In this document: positions 34,041 to 43,888 of the stretch, in pieces
How the letters are laid out: every line of letters starts with the position of its first letter
Position numbering within the stretch: the first letter of the stretch is position 1
Source of the DNA: Bolinopsis microptera
Taxonomy: Eukaryota > Ctenophora > Tentaculata > Lobata > Bolinopsidae
Length of the DNA stretch: 64,000 nucleotides
Direction of reading: 5' to 3'
Assembly: GCF_026151205.1 (NCBI RefSeq)
Contig: NC_087079.1
Span: forward strand, 15,730,445-15,794,444
The notes under the pieces: model-generated
What the model was told of the DNA's origin: nothing
The model's database searches: none
Seen by the model: the letters and a program-made list of their open reading frames with translations, nothing else
Translations under genes and position numbers: made by a program

Positions 34041-35440
34041 TTTCCACAGAAGAATCAATACATATTGAATTATAAATATCCGATAATTCCATTAATAATC
34101 ATTAAAAGTTGCTTTGTCATTTGTAAAATCAAAAACGAAAAGCCCTACGCTGAACGCGCGCGGCATTTTTTCTGCAGCTGCCTAGCTTCAAGCTTGTAGC
34201 CGCTAACATCAAAGCCAATGAAACTAATAAATCAATGAAACTAATAAATCAATGTTTTAGCTCATTTTACAAAGTCAAATATTTAAAACAATTAAAATTG
34301 TATAGTGCTCAATTTGTAAATGACTAGTTGATCTTTGCTATTGGAAGTTTGTCAAGGACTGGCAGCTAGCGGGGCAAGGAATGCACGGGCTTAGGGGCTT
34401 TTGTGCACACCAGAACACTAGCTCGGTAGATTTTTGGAAACTAGAAGGACTGAAAACTAAAATTGTTTTTGATGGAGGCTGAGGCATGTTTTTGAGAGGG
34501 ACGGTATAATAGCTTGTGGTAACAACTGGCCTTTACTTTAATAGGATGAAGTTTTAGTTTTAGGACAGGAAGAAGGCATTAAGAAGATTTGCTCTTTGTT
34601 TACAAGGCAGAATATAAGCAATGTTGGTTATAATATGTAGGCAGAATATAAGCAATGTTGGTTATAATATGTAGCGCCGAGTGCTGGGGTGCATTCCCAT
34701 TAACAATTAAACTTGGTCAAAGATATTTATATACAATTCCTAAATTAAATCAATAATCATGTTAATATGAGTATTCAACACTAATCGACAACAAATATTT
34801 GCCGGCCCATCAACGATTCAGTCGCCGAAACAAAACTCAAATGTTTGCTTTTTCGTTTCGGGGACTGTTTGAACTCAGTACTATGTCCGACTAATCACAC
34901 TTTATAATGGTTAAAATACAAAGTAAAAAGATTTTCCTCGATGGGCCGGCATTCGCAACCGCGAAACGTTTTGAGTACGACAAACGATGACACCACCACC
35001 AGCCGTTAATTGATAAGTCCATGGGTGACGGGATAAAGTTAAAGTAAGTTGTGTAATTTCATATTGCCTATCACCTATCACCTAAGTTACTTTGCATATA
35101 CTGCTTCTAGTTACACGATAGCGATCTCAGTTCCCAATAACGTGTGACCCAACAGAGGGGATTGTGGAAGGACACGTACATTTTTCATTAACACTTGCCC
35201 TGATTACCCCCTCCGTTGAGCTACTATACGGGGAACCTTGACCACCAGTCTGTAGTCAGATCGTTAATAAATTATACTTTAAAATTGGTTGCCGGGTGAT
35301 GGTGTCAGTGAGAGACGTTAAGTTAGGTGAACATTGGTACAAAAATATAATAATCTAGCAGTTTATCTCAAAGTTAAAATCACTATTTGTTAAAGTATAC
35401 AAACAGTACTATTCAAAAGAACAAAGTCCGAGAGCAGAGA
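34041..35440. other. Intergenic, small inverted repeats only
   Basis: No gene seen. An 11-bp perfect inverted repeat (GCCGGCCCATC at 34,801-34,811 and its complement at 34,940-34,950) brackets a 150-bp segment, and a 45-bp tandem duplication occurs near 34,607-34,673. Confidence 0.45.
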
Positions 35441-35444
35441 GAAG

Positions 35445-36133
35445 TATAGAAAACCGGGTTTCCTGGTATTTAGTGTATGCTAGTCAAGCTCTAGTCACGT
35501 AGCACGAACGGCAGGGCGTACCGAATAGTAGAAACGAAACGAGTATATTTAAAAGGATAATTAATTAAAAGGAGAAAGTTATACAAAGTGAACGTCAACA
35601 GATAAAAACTTCCAAGTGTTCGCTCCAAGCGATTGCCGTGAATATAGATCACACTACGTGTCTAGTCACAGAGAATAGTACTCAGTTAAACTGGCTATTG
35701 ACAATCGAATCCCTTAAAATGATTAAGGGGCAACTCAGAAGTGAGCTCTCCACTTCCGGCTCTCCCGGTATACTCTCAAAACACGTCACGCCACACTGCG
35801 TGACGGCACAACGCATCTGCTTGCACCACGTGACTTGCAGTCTCGCCAATGAGCACTCCACTAGCAGTCACCCTGTGTCCGCGAGGACCAACCACAGGTC
35901 TGGCTGTTAGTCAGGTGCAAAGTGAGCGGACGGCTCGTTACAGACAGTTAGTCTGACAGTAGTTCTGCCAGCCAACCGACTTACACTCAAAATGTGTAAC
36001 TCCCAAATACGAACATATAAAAACATTGGTTATTATATAATACCCGGAAACACATACTAAATTCTACGTCCCGTAAACGTTATACTAAAACTAAGATATC
36101 CTAAAAGATATCTCCAAATACCATATTACAACA
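35445..36133 (-). repeat. 3' LTR of Gypsy-type element
   Basis: This 689-bp repeat is almost identical to 38,522-39,210; the few differences cluster in the first 25 bases. On the minus strand it starts TGTTGTAA. The whole element is flanked by GAAG (35,441-35,444 and 39,211-39,214), a 4-bp target duplication typical of Ty3/Gypsy elements. Near identity of the LTRs indicates a recent insertion. Confidence 0.9.
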
Positions 36134-36290
36134 TCTCTACCCAAAAATTTTTTTCGAATATTTTAAAACAATAAAATAATCGCCCTACTCAAAATTTAAA
36201 TTTCAATGCTTCCACGCATCAAAAGTTCAAAACTTAAAAATGAGTCAAGCCTCAAAGTATAATACACATCCCTAAACCTGTGCATTAAAT

Positions 36291-36581
36291 TTAAATCCTC
36301 AAAAACAAATACAACATATAAAATTGCCTTCCACAATCCTTCCAAAACCTTCCAAAACCTTCCAATACTTCCTTTTTCACCAAGTTGTAGAGTCTTTGGT
36401 GTTGAGTCTTCATCATCTGATAGAGATGTATCGAATCTCTAAATCGTCCTTGACAAGCAAACAAAGAAGTCAAAATAAATTTGAAAGTTTCTACGTTTCC
36501 GCCACTAAAGCAGCCCTGAGCGAGTCGTGTTGCGAGTAAAGATCCTATTATCCCTATCAGTACTGTTCTGAAAGATACCAC
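36291..36581 (-). CDS. Small ORF with signal-like N-terminus before the 3' LTR
   Basis: A 96-residue frame starts with a hydrophobic stretch (MVSFRTVLIGIIGSLLATRL) resembling a signal peptide, followed by a basic, aromatic-rich segment. It sits where an extra gene would lie in some Gypsy elements. I recognise no family, and it may be chance. Confidence 0.25.
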   Translation of the reverse strand: MVSFRTVLIGIIGSLLATRLAQGCFSGGNVETFKFILTSLFACQGRFRDSIHLYQMMKTQHQRLYNLVKKEVLEGFGRFWKDCGRQFYMLYLFLRI

Positions 36582-36713
36582 GTGTTATCCTCAGTAAGGT
36601 ACAGTACCACTGCTAAGTACTAAGTAGAAAAGCTAGCTACGTAAGAAATTACTGTACTGAAACTAGATTCCAAAGTAAGTGAAATTCCCTCAATCTGGGC
36701 ATCTCCCCGTCCT

Positions 36714-37841
36714 TTACTGGCTCAAGAGTTTCAAAAGATCCTTGACCAAACTTATTTTCTCGTACTCTAAACGGTCAGGTTGTCTCCGTTCCTCAGCATC
36801 ATGTGACATAGAACTGTTACGTCCTATTGTTCTTTCACTAACGAGCGGACTCGATGCTCTTCTAGCGGTCGATCTCTCTCTAGCTGGAGTGAAAAACTCT
36901 GCAGAATTATCAACTGTTTCTACACTATCGCCTGAGGGAATGTTATGTGTGAAAGGTGTTACAGTGCGTAAACTAGGATTAGTCGAATTGAGATCTAGGA
37001 GAGCAGGTTTAATTACCACTCTAGGAGTAGAACTAAAACTAGGTTGCTTGTAAATGCTAGCTGCACCATCCTTCTCCAGACGAAACTTCTTCGGATGAAC
37101 CTCTCTTCTCCTTACAACTGGTGCTCTTCTCAGCTGAAAATCTGTCTCCTCTTCACTATTACTATCGGAATAATCTAAAAATCGCTCCGATGAGTCCGTC
37201 TTTAACTCAGCTCCACTGCTCTTAGCCTTATTGTATGCCTGAGGTGGCTTACTTGCTGCACACAAGACCCCTCTCTCTAGAGAGCTTACATCTCTAGTAA
37301 CCGCTGAAACATTTTCCACCGCATCAACTGCTCCCGCAACTACTGATGCCTTCTCTGTAGTATCAGCCTGAGTAAGACTACAATTGCAATGGCGGCTATC
37401 AACTTCAGGCGTAATCTGAACAATGTTTACTGTGCTATGGTCATCACTAAACTTCTCATCAAACAAAAACGCCGGAATCATACTATCCTCAACACTCAAC
37501 TCATTGCAAGATTCCTCGATCATATTACTGCAATCATCCTTAACCACTGTCTCGCTGCTAACCGGTACTTGCATCCTCTTAAACAGTATCGGGTGTTTAC
37601 ATCTATAATGTTCACGTGTCACCCGGTTTACTCCCTCTAAGGCAGCTTCAAGACTAAAAGTGCAACTGCTACCAATGCTCGCTACATTTTCTCGAGATTT
37701 ACCATAACCCTGGTATTTATAGCGGTTAAATCCACCACACTTCTGGTTTCTCTTCCCCGAGATATGCTTCATGGTAAAAGTACAGTTAGCAAGCTCCTGA
37801 AGCTTCCTGATGACAAAAGACGTCACTTTCGAAAATCTCAT
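36714..37841 (-). CDS. Gypsy-type element ORF: RNase H edge fused to a charged tail
   Basis: A 375-residue frame begins with a fragment resembling the end of Gypsy RNase H (NCTFTMKHISGKRNQ). It then runs into about 330 residues of Ser-, Glu- and Arg-rich sequence without a domain I recognise. Protease, the RT core and integrase are absent from the internal region. The frame may be a deletion product that stays open, or a tail or spacer protein of the element. The RNase H assignment rests on a short motif. Confidence 0.45.
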   Translation of the reverse strand: MRFSKVTSFVIRKLQELANCTFTMKHISGKRNQKCGGFNRYKYQGYGKSRENVASIGSSCTFSLEAALEGVNRVTREHYRCKHPILFKRMQVPVSSETVVKDDCSNMIEESCNELSVEDSMIPAFLFDEKFSDDHSTVNIVQITPEVDSRHCNCSLTQADTTEKASVVAGAVDAVENVSAVTRDVSSLERGVLCAASKPPQAYNKAKSSGAELKTDSSERFLDYSDSNSEEETDFQLRRAPVVRRREVHPKKFRLEKDGAASIYKQPSFSSTPRVVIKPALLDLNSTNPSLRTVTPFTHNIPSGDSVETVDNSAEFFTPARERSTARRASSPLVSERTIGRNSSMSHDAEERRQPDRLEYEKISLVKDLLKLLSQ

Positions 37842-37906
37842 TACAATCTCATAAATGCGTGTGTTTTTGACCGCGGGTGACCTCCTCTTAAATCTAGGGC
37901 CACCCT

Positions 37907-38188
37907 TTAGAAGTTTAAAGGCACCTGACTGTTAGGTCTATACACTCTGTTCCAACTCTGTTGGCCATAACCACTCTGATATGAAGACCCTCTGTCTTGA
38001 TATCTACCTCTATTACCAGCAAATCTGCTCGGACAGTTTCTCTGAAAATGTCCTATATCACCACACTCCCAACAACCTTCAAACTGATGACGAACGTTAC
38101 GTAATCCCCTATTATTAGAATTACCCACGTTGCGAGTTGGCTGATAACGTGACCAAACATACGTGTTCCTACGATCATCACTTCTCAT
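37907..38188 (-). CDS. Gypsy-type gag nucleocapsid fragment
   Basis: A 93-residue frame holds one CCHC zinc knuckle (CWECGDIGHFQRNC) in an Arg/Gly/Tyr-rich context, the hallmark of retroelement nucleocapsid, which binds RNA. Matrix and capsid parts of gag are missing upstream. It lies about 330 bp inside the 5' LTR on the minus strand, the expected place for gag. Confidence 0.75.
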   Translation of the reverse strand: MRSDDRRNTYVWSRYQPTRNVGNSNNRGLRNVRHQFEGCWECGDIGHFQRNCPSRFAGNRGRYQDRGSSYQSGYGQQSWNRVYRPNSQVPLNF

Positions 38189-38521
38189 GGTAGCTTAATC
38201 TCACGAATACGAGCTATCTATATAGATTTAACAGTACTGAAGCTCACAAACGGCTGTAAACTAGGTGCTCGTTAAAACGATAGCACTCAACTGGAATATA
38301 CAGGTACCACAAAATGTGTAGCAATTAAAACCACTTACCAAATCTAGTAGGAAGTACTGAAGATCTCGAACAATCTCCACGTAATACTTCTGCACTGCGA
38401 CGTACACCGAACTTAGCTTATCAAATGAGAAACGTTAGGATATTAAACGAAACTATACTGAATATAGGTGATACTAGAAGGATTACGAGCAAAAATAGCA
38501 ACACTAAAAGTGGCCTCCAGA

Positions 38522-39210
38522 TATAGAAAACCGAGTTTCTTAGTGTTTAGTGTATGCTAGTCAAGCTCTAGTCACGTAGCACGAACGGCAGGGCGTACCG
38601 AATAGTAGAAACGAAACGAGTATATTTAAAAGGATAATTAATTAAAAGGAGAAAGTTATACAAAGTGAACGTCAACAGATAAAAACTTCCAAGTGTTCGC
38701 TCCAAGCGATTGCCGTGAATATAGATCACACTACGTGTCTAGTCACAGAGAATAGTACTCAGTTAAACTGGCTATTGACAATCGAATCCCTTAAAATGAT
38801 TAAGGGGCAACTCAGAAGTGAGCTCTCCACTTCCGGCTCTCCCGGTATACTCTCAAAACACGTCACGCCACACTGCGTGACGGCACAACGCATCTGCTTG
38901 CACCACGTGACTTGCAGTCTCGCCAATGAGCACTCCACTAGCAGTCACCCTGTGTCCGCGAGGACCAACCACAGGTCTGGCTGTTAGTCAGGTGCAAAGT
39001 GAGCGGACGGCTCGTTACAGACAGTTAGTCTGACAGTAGTTCTGCCAGCCAACCGACTTACACTCAAAATGTGTAACTCCCAAATACGAACATATAAAAA
39101 CATTGGTTATTATATAATACCCGGAAACACATACTAAATTCTACGTCCCGTAAACGTTATACTAAAACTAAGATATCCTAAAAGATATCTCCAAATACCA
39201 TATTACAACA
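38522..39210 (-). repeat. 5' LTR of Gypsy-type element
   Basis: Upstream LTR on the minus strand, 689 bp, the pair of 35,445-36,133. Two bases inside the element, the minus strand reads TGGAGGCCACTTTTAG, which may be the tRNA primer-binding site because such sites start with TGG. I did not identify the tRNA. Confidence 0.9.
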
Positions 39211-39655
39211 GAAGATTTGGGGACTATACACGCACATGTGGGGTTTAAATTTGGTATTAGTAATTTTAGGGTTCGACCGAAAATGTTGGTCGGTTGGTTA
39301 ATAGGGAGCAGTCACTGTCATTAGAATTATCAGATTAGGAGCAACAATTAGAATCAAATTGGACATATTGTGTATTGTGTATTGTGAAATCAGTGAAACC
39401 TAGTATGGCGGTAAAATGCTAGCGCGCCTTGTTATGCGCGCTAACATACTAGCTGCTGAAAATAAAGAAGTATATGCATGATAATGTCGTTTGGCGGCAG
39501 CGCCTGCCGATACCTGGATTATATTGTGTTTAACTTAGAATTCAGTGAAATTTTTGTCATTCCATTCAGCACCATACCTGTTTTGGGCATTCATCAATGA
39601 CTTTTGTAATTTATTCTTAACAGAAGAACAAGAGGAATTAAAATTAAATGAGCCA
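39211..39655. other. Intergenic with a GC hairpin
   Basis: No gene. A perfect 8-bp stem TAGCGCGC / GCGCGCTA with an 8-nt loop lies at about 39,419-39,442. Confidence 0.4.
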
Positions 39656-39845
39656 ATTTTACAAAACTCTAGCACATGTTTTGAATTTGTCTACATACCT
39701 TTTATGGTCTCCGAATAGAATTCTTATACATTTCTTCTGAGTAATAAATAGTGGTTTTAACTGGATATTAGGAACACCTCCCCAGACAGAAATAGCAAAA
39801 CCGAGATGTGATTCAAAGAGAGAATGGTAAATTTGTTTATATAGT
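39656..39845 (-). pseudogene. LINE RT C-terminal fragment
   Basis: The minus strand encodes the conserved tail of the A/C LINE family (YHSLFESHLGFAISVWGGVP, then ITQKKCIRILFGDHKR and KFKTCAR). It is a short, isolated remnant with an 18-bp tandem repeat at its left-hand edge (about 39,841-39,876). Confidence 0.65.
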
Positions 39846-40309
39846 AAAACAAAGTATTTTAGTAAAACAAAGTATTTTATTTATTAGCAGTGCAATCAAT
39901 TCATATGATATAATTATAAGAATATAATAGTATGTCACACCTATTTAACTGTTACGTTCGAATAGTCGTGCCATGGTTAAATTTAACTAGGACCAGTGGT
40001 GTCGATTAACATTTTAAAAGGTGATTCTAAGTGACACAAATGGAAAATTTTAAGAAAAGACGGATCAAAACACAGATCCAAGGACAAGGAGACCCCACTG
40101 CAGGACCATACATGCTATTGGCTTGTGCATGGCCCAAAAGGTTCCAGCTGTCCAGGAAACTGTACGTAGCTGGTCAACTAGTTTTGAATTCAGACTAGGC
40201 TTGATGAGTTCTGGGGTTTCTAGAGTAAGATTTGATGGTGCCAGGTTTGTTCAGGCGGACATGGAAATTATGCGAGGAATATATAGGTATATAAAAATCA
40301 TATCAATAT

Positions 40310-40439
40310 AAAAATAGATCCAAAAATAGATCCAAAGATTCACACGGCAGTCAGGGAACTTCCAGACAGGATGCTTTTGAAACAGGTATAATTAGCGCTT
40401 TTGTAATTAGTTGTATGCAAGGGATGGGATGCTGATTGA
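40310..40439 (-). repeat. Element C short 3' UTR and probable microsatellite tail
   Basis: About 100 bp separates the ORF2 stop from a tandem AAAAATAGATCC repeat (40,310-40,336), which on the minus strand would be a LINE 3' tail. It is far shorter than the 3' UTR of element A. The boundary is inferred. Confidence 0.45.
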
Positions 40440-43400
40440 CTAAGCTGGTTCAATGCCCCAGCTATTTAGGGGGAGCCACTCAATTTCACGCCCAGGTGTT
40501 GTCAATTGCTGGGTTTCAAGTAAGAGCTTTTTGATACGGCTCTTGATAATTGAGATGGGGGAGGAAAGGTCGGAAAATTTAGTAGAGCCAGGGACCATGA
40601 CATTGTTTTCATTAGGAGTGCATTTGTCGAATATTTTATCAACCAAACTGTTCCATATAGTCGTACCTTTGAAGACAAAATTGTGTTTAGAAATTTCAAG
40701 TTTGTGTCGGGGGACCCGCATAGTTTGGCTACATGCTCTGGAACTTGTTTGGAATAAACTTGTCAGAGAGATAGGTTGATGCAGTTTCAAGATTTTAAAC
40801 AGTTCAGTGGATATATGTTGGGTGTACAGGTTGTGGATTGACATGATTTTCTCGGTATTGAATATTGGCTTAGTGTTTTCCAAAGCAAAGCTCCTTTTTG
40901 CGATGTGTTCACTGTATGGTCTTGCACGTGCACATGTTTCATAATACTCTGCCCGGTCAAAGCTTGGTTTGCTTCCAAATAGAAGGCGTACACATCTTTT
41001 TTGGATGGAGAACAGTTTAGATAGTCTATAAGGTGTGACACCACCCCAGCTACTGATACAGTAGCTCATATGAGACTTGAATAAGGAGTCATACAGCTTA
41101 TGGTACTCTGTTTCTGGAATAAACTTCATAATACGTTTAATTATAGCTATACTTGTAGTTAGTTTACTTTTTATGTTATCTAGTTGGGGTTCCCAGGATA
41201 GTTCATGGTCTATGATAACACCAAGGAATCTCACTTTATCTACTCGTGTAAGCGTGTTGCCTGATAACGTGAGTGAGTTCTCAGAGCCATATTCACGAGC
41301 ACGTGCACAGGACGAGTACCGGCCAGGTCTGAATAACATGTATACCGATTTGCTTTGGTTAATGTGCAGCAAGTTAGATTCCATATAGTCATTTACAGAT
41401 TCAAGTACTTTATTAGCATTCAAATAGGCTTCTTGTTCAGTTTTTCCAGCAACAAATATGTTCGTGTCATCTGCAAACAGTATGAAGTGTCCAAGTTTGC
41501 TAGAGTTGGTAATGTCATTAATGTAGAGTAAGAAGAGGAGAGGGCCTAGAACTGATCCCTGTGGTACCCCATATTCAATTTTGCAGTGATCAGAGTGTGT
41601 ATTTTGGAAATCAACATACTGCTGTCGGTTACACAAATAGCTTTCAATTAGGTCAAGACAGGGCCCTCTTATGCCATAGTGTTCAAGTTTGACAAGTAAT
41701 TTTCTGTGGTCGATTGTGTCAAACGCTTTGCTTAAGTCAATGAATATGCCAATTACATGATTCTTACTTTCTAGGTTTTTAAGAATGTGGTCAATGGAGT
41801 AATTGATGGCATGTGCCGTTGAGTGGTTGGATCTGAATCCAAACTGTTTATCGTATATGACCATATGTGAAGTAAAGAAGTTATATAGTCGGCAGTAAAT
41901 TACTTTTTCAAATATCTTACCAAAGATAGGTAGAATGGATATAGGCCTGTAGTTATCAAACAGCTGTGGGTCTCCTTTCTTAAATACGGGGGTGACCTTA
42001 CCTATTTTGAGAATATTTGGAAATAGACCCAGCTTCATGAATGAGTTTAGGAAACCAGCTAGGTGTTTAGAGATTGTAGTGCAACATTTCTTAAGAACAG
42101 CTATTGATATGTCACTAGCCTTGTCACCCTGGAAGGTTTTAACAATTTTTTCGATTTCCTCAGAATCACAGGGGTTTAAGAACATACTGTTGGTAACTCT
42201 TTTGTTAAAGTAGTTCTTATAATTAAGGGGCCTCTGGCAAGCTGTGTCACGACTTATTGGTTTGGAGGAGCAGAGCTTCGCATTAAGTTTACCTGCAATG
42301 GAAGAGAAGAACATGTTAAAGCCATTCGATATGACACGCTTGTCTTTTACTAAACTACCATCTATTTTGAACGAGGCCTTTATTCCAGTTTTTGTTTTTC
42401 CCCTCAGTTCATTGGTCAGTGCCCATGTTTGCTTCATATTACCTGAGACTTTTGAGAATTTTCTGCAATAGTACAATTTCTTGGCAGATCTGATAATGTA
42501 TTTTAACTGTCGACGGAATTTACTATAGGTTAAGTATAGATCAGAGTCTCCAAGAGGGTTGGGTTCCTTAATTGTACTCTTCCACTGCTTGTAAAGATAT
42601 TCTTTCTTTTTCACTGATGCAATGATCCCTGGTGTGATCCAAGGGTTTGCAATCATATTTCTTTTTGACTTTTTGAACGATTCAGATTCAATTAAAAAGT
42701 TTTCTTCGATCAAAAGTTTTATCTTATTTGCAAAAATTTCAAAGTTTTCTACGTTGTAGCACACCTGCCCACAAAAATTTGTTTGAATATCTTCTAAGAA
42801 CTTGGTCATATTAGATTCACAGTAGTCGTATTTTGGTTTACAAGGGTCAAGTTCTGGTTCTTCAGGCATGCTACATTCGAGAATACAGAAAATTGGAGAG
42901 TGATGCGAAACCCTGGTATCCAGTAGTCCAGCTGACACAATATTGTCAGTGGAGTTTGTCAGAATATTGTCAATAAGCGATGGGACACAGCCTGGTTTAT
43001 GGTGCGTTGCCAGTGATATAAGTGGGATGAAGTTATTTCCATATAAAATGTTTTCAAAGCTGGCAGAGCCTTTATTAAATAGATTAAAGTTGAAATCTCC
43101 AAGCAGGATAACGTTCCTATCAGGAACCTGATTAAGAAGGCTCTCAAATTCGTGTAGGGCATCTTTGTCAGATCCACCAGGTGGTCTGTATAGGACGCCA
43201 ACTGTTTGGGGCCTGCCAACATTTGTGATGGAGACAAACACTGATTCAAGGTTAGGGGTACACATACATAGTTTGTCAATACGGGTGTAAGTAAGTGACT
43301 CATTGATGTAAATTCCCACTCCACTACCTTTAGATTTGTCACGTAATTTATTGGTGTATTCAGAGAGATAACTGGGTATCCTATACAGGTCTTTGAGGTT

Positions 43401-43886
43401 TGCATCAATATTTGTCTCAGCCAAGCCAATAAACGAGAGTGGATGACTGTACTGTGAGATTTCTGTGACAAATGTATCAAAATTTGCAGCATTTCCATCA
43501 ATATTGTTAAAAATACCAGTAAGGTTCTGCCCATTTCTATGATACAGCTTTATGAGGTTCTTAAAGCTTTTATGATCATAATTTTTACAGCTTTTATGGA
43601 TTTCATTGATTTCAGAAACATCTTCAATTTCATCAAGGTGGACTGGGTCATGTTTGTCACGTATAAGTGCAGAAGCAAATGGGCAGTACCGTTGTGGTAA
43701 GCTGGCGATGCAGATGTAGCATTGCCAGCTATCATTGGTGTGGGTGTATTGGAAGAAATTTTTGGCACATTTAGAGTGAGTAACTGTTCCACAGGAGCTA
43801 CAGTTCAAAATTTTGTGGTGTGTTGAGATAAATTTATTGCATCCCTTGCAAACATTCTTAGTAATTTGTGGTTGTTTGATCATCAT
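40440..43886 (-). CDS. LINE element C ORF2: PHD finger, endonuclease, reverse transcriptase (intact)
   Basis: This uninterrupted 1,148-residue protein is the best-preserved LINE polymerase here. A PHD-type finger occupies residues 13-59 (C13, C16, C29, C32, H37, C40, C56, C59). The endonuclease (about 125-340) shows AETN, YRPP, LLGDFN, SLIDNILTN and SHHSPI, the last a variant of SDH. RT motifs are FIDLSKAFDTIDH, YGVPQGSVLGP and FADDTNIF (catalytic D806, D807), with the C-terminal GG-TPYRL...CVRLLFG tail. The ATG lies 2 nt after the ORF1 stop (TAATTATG), suggesting termination-reinitiation. The PHD finger may read histone tails at target chromatin; this is inference. The element is a candidate for current activity. 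Confidence 0.92.
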   Translation of the reverse strand: MMIKQPQITKNVCKGCNKFISTHHKILNCSSCGTVTHSKCAKNFFQYTHTNDSWQCYICIASLPQRYCPFASALIRDKHDPVHLDEIEDVSEINEIHKSCKNYDHKSFKNLIKLYHRNGQNLTGIFNNIDGNAANFDTFVTEISQYSHPLSFIGLAETNIDANLKDLYRIPSYLSEYTNKLRDKSKGSGVGIYINESLTYTRIDKLCMCTPNLESVFVSITNVGRPQTVGVLYRPPGGSDKDALHEFESLLNQVPDRNVILLGDFNFNLFNKGSASFENILYGNNFIPLISLATHHKPGCVPSLIDNILTNSTDNIVSAGLLDTRVSHHSPIFCILECSMPEEPELDPCKPKYDYCESNMTKFLEDIQTNFCGQVCYNVENFEIFANKIKLLIEENFLIESESFKKSKRNMIANPWITPGIIASVKKKEYLYKQWKSTIKEPNPLGDSDLYLTYSKFRRQLKYIIRSAKKLYYCRKFSKVSGNMKQTWALTNELRGKTKTGIKASFKIDGSLVKDKRVISNGFNMFFSSIAGKLNAKLCSSKPISRDTACQRPLNYKNYFNKRVTNSMFLNPCDSEEIEKIVKTFQGDKASDISIAVLKKCCTTISKHLAGFLNSFMKLGLFPNILKIGKVTPVFKKGDPQLFDNYRPISILPIFGKIFEKVIYCRLYNFFTSHMVIYDKQFGFRSNHSTAHAINYSIDHILKNLESKNHVIGIFIDLSKAFDTIDHRKLLVKLEHYGIRGPCLDLIESYLCNRQQYVDFQNTHSDHCKIEYGVPQGSVLGPLLFLLYINDITNSSKLGHFILFADDTNIFVAGKTEQEAYLNANKVLESVNDYMESNLLHINQSKSVYMLFRPGRYSSCARAREYGSENSLTLSGNTLTRVDKVRFLGVIIDHELSWEPQLDNIKSKLTTSIAIIKRIMKFIPETEYHKLYDSLFKSHMSYCISSWGGVTPYRLSKLFSIQKRCVRLLFGSKPSFDRAEYYETCARARPYSEHIAKRSFALENTKPIFNTEKIMSIHNLYTQHISTELFKILKLHQPISLTSLFQTSSRACSQTMRVPRHKLEISKHNFVFKGTTIWNSLVDKIFDKCTPNENNVMVPGSTKFSDLSSPISIIKSRIKKLLLETQQLTTPGREIEWLPLNSWGIEPA

Positions 43887-43888
43887 AA

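Noticed and set aside
35638-35910. Identical 90-codon plus-strand frames in both LTRs (also 38,715-38,987)
   Set aside because: They lie antisense within the LTRs and are identical only because the LTRs are. No domain or codon signal is present.
40453-40779. Plus-strand frames opposite element C (also 41,077-41,388, 45,069-45,470)
   Set aside because: Shadows of the minus-strand ORF1 and ORF2, which carry complete conserved motifs.
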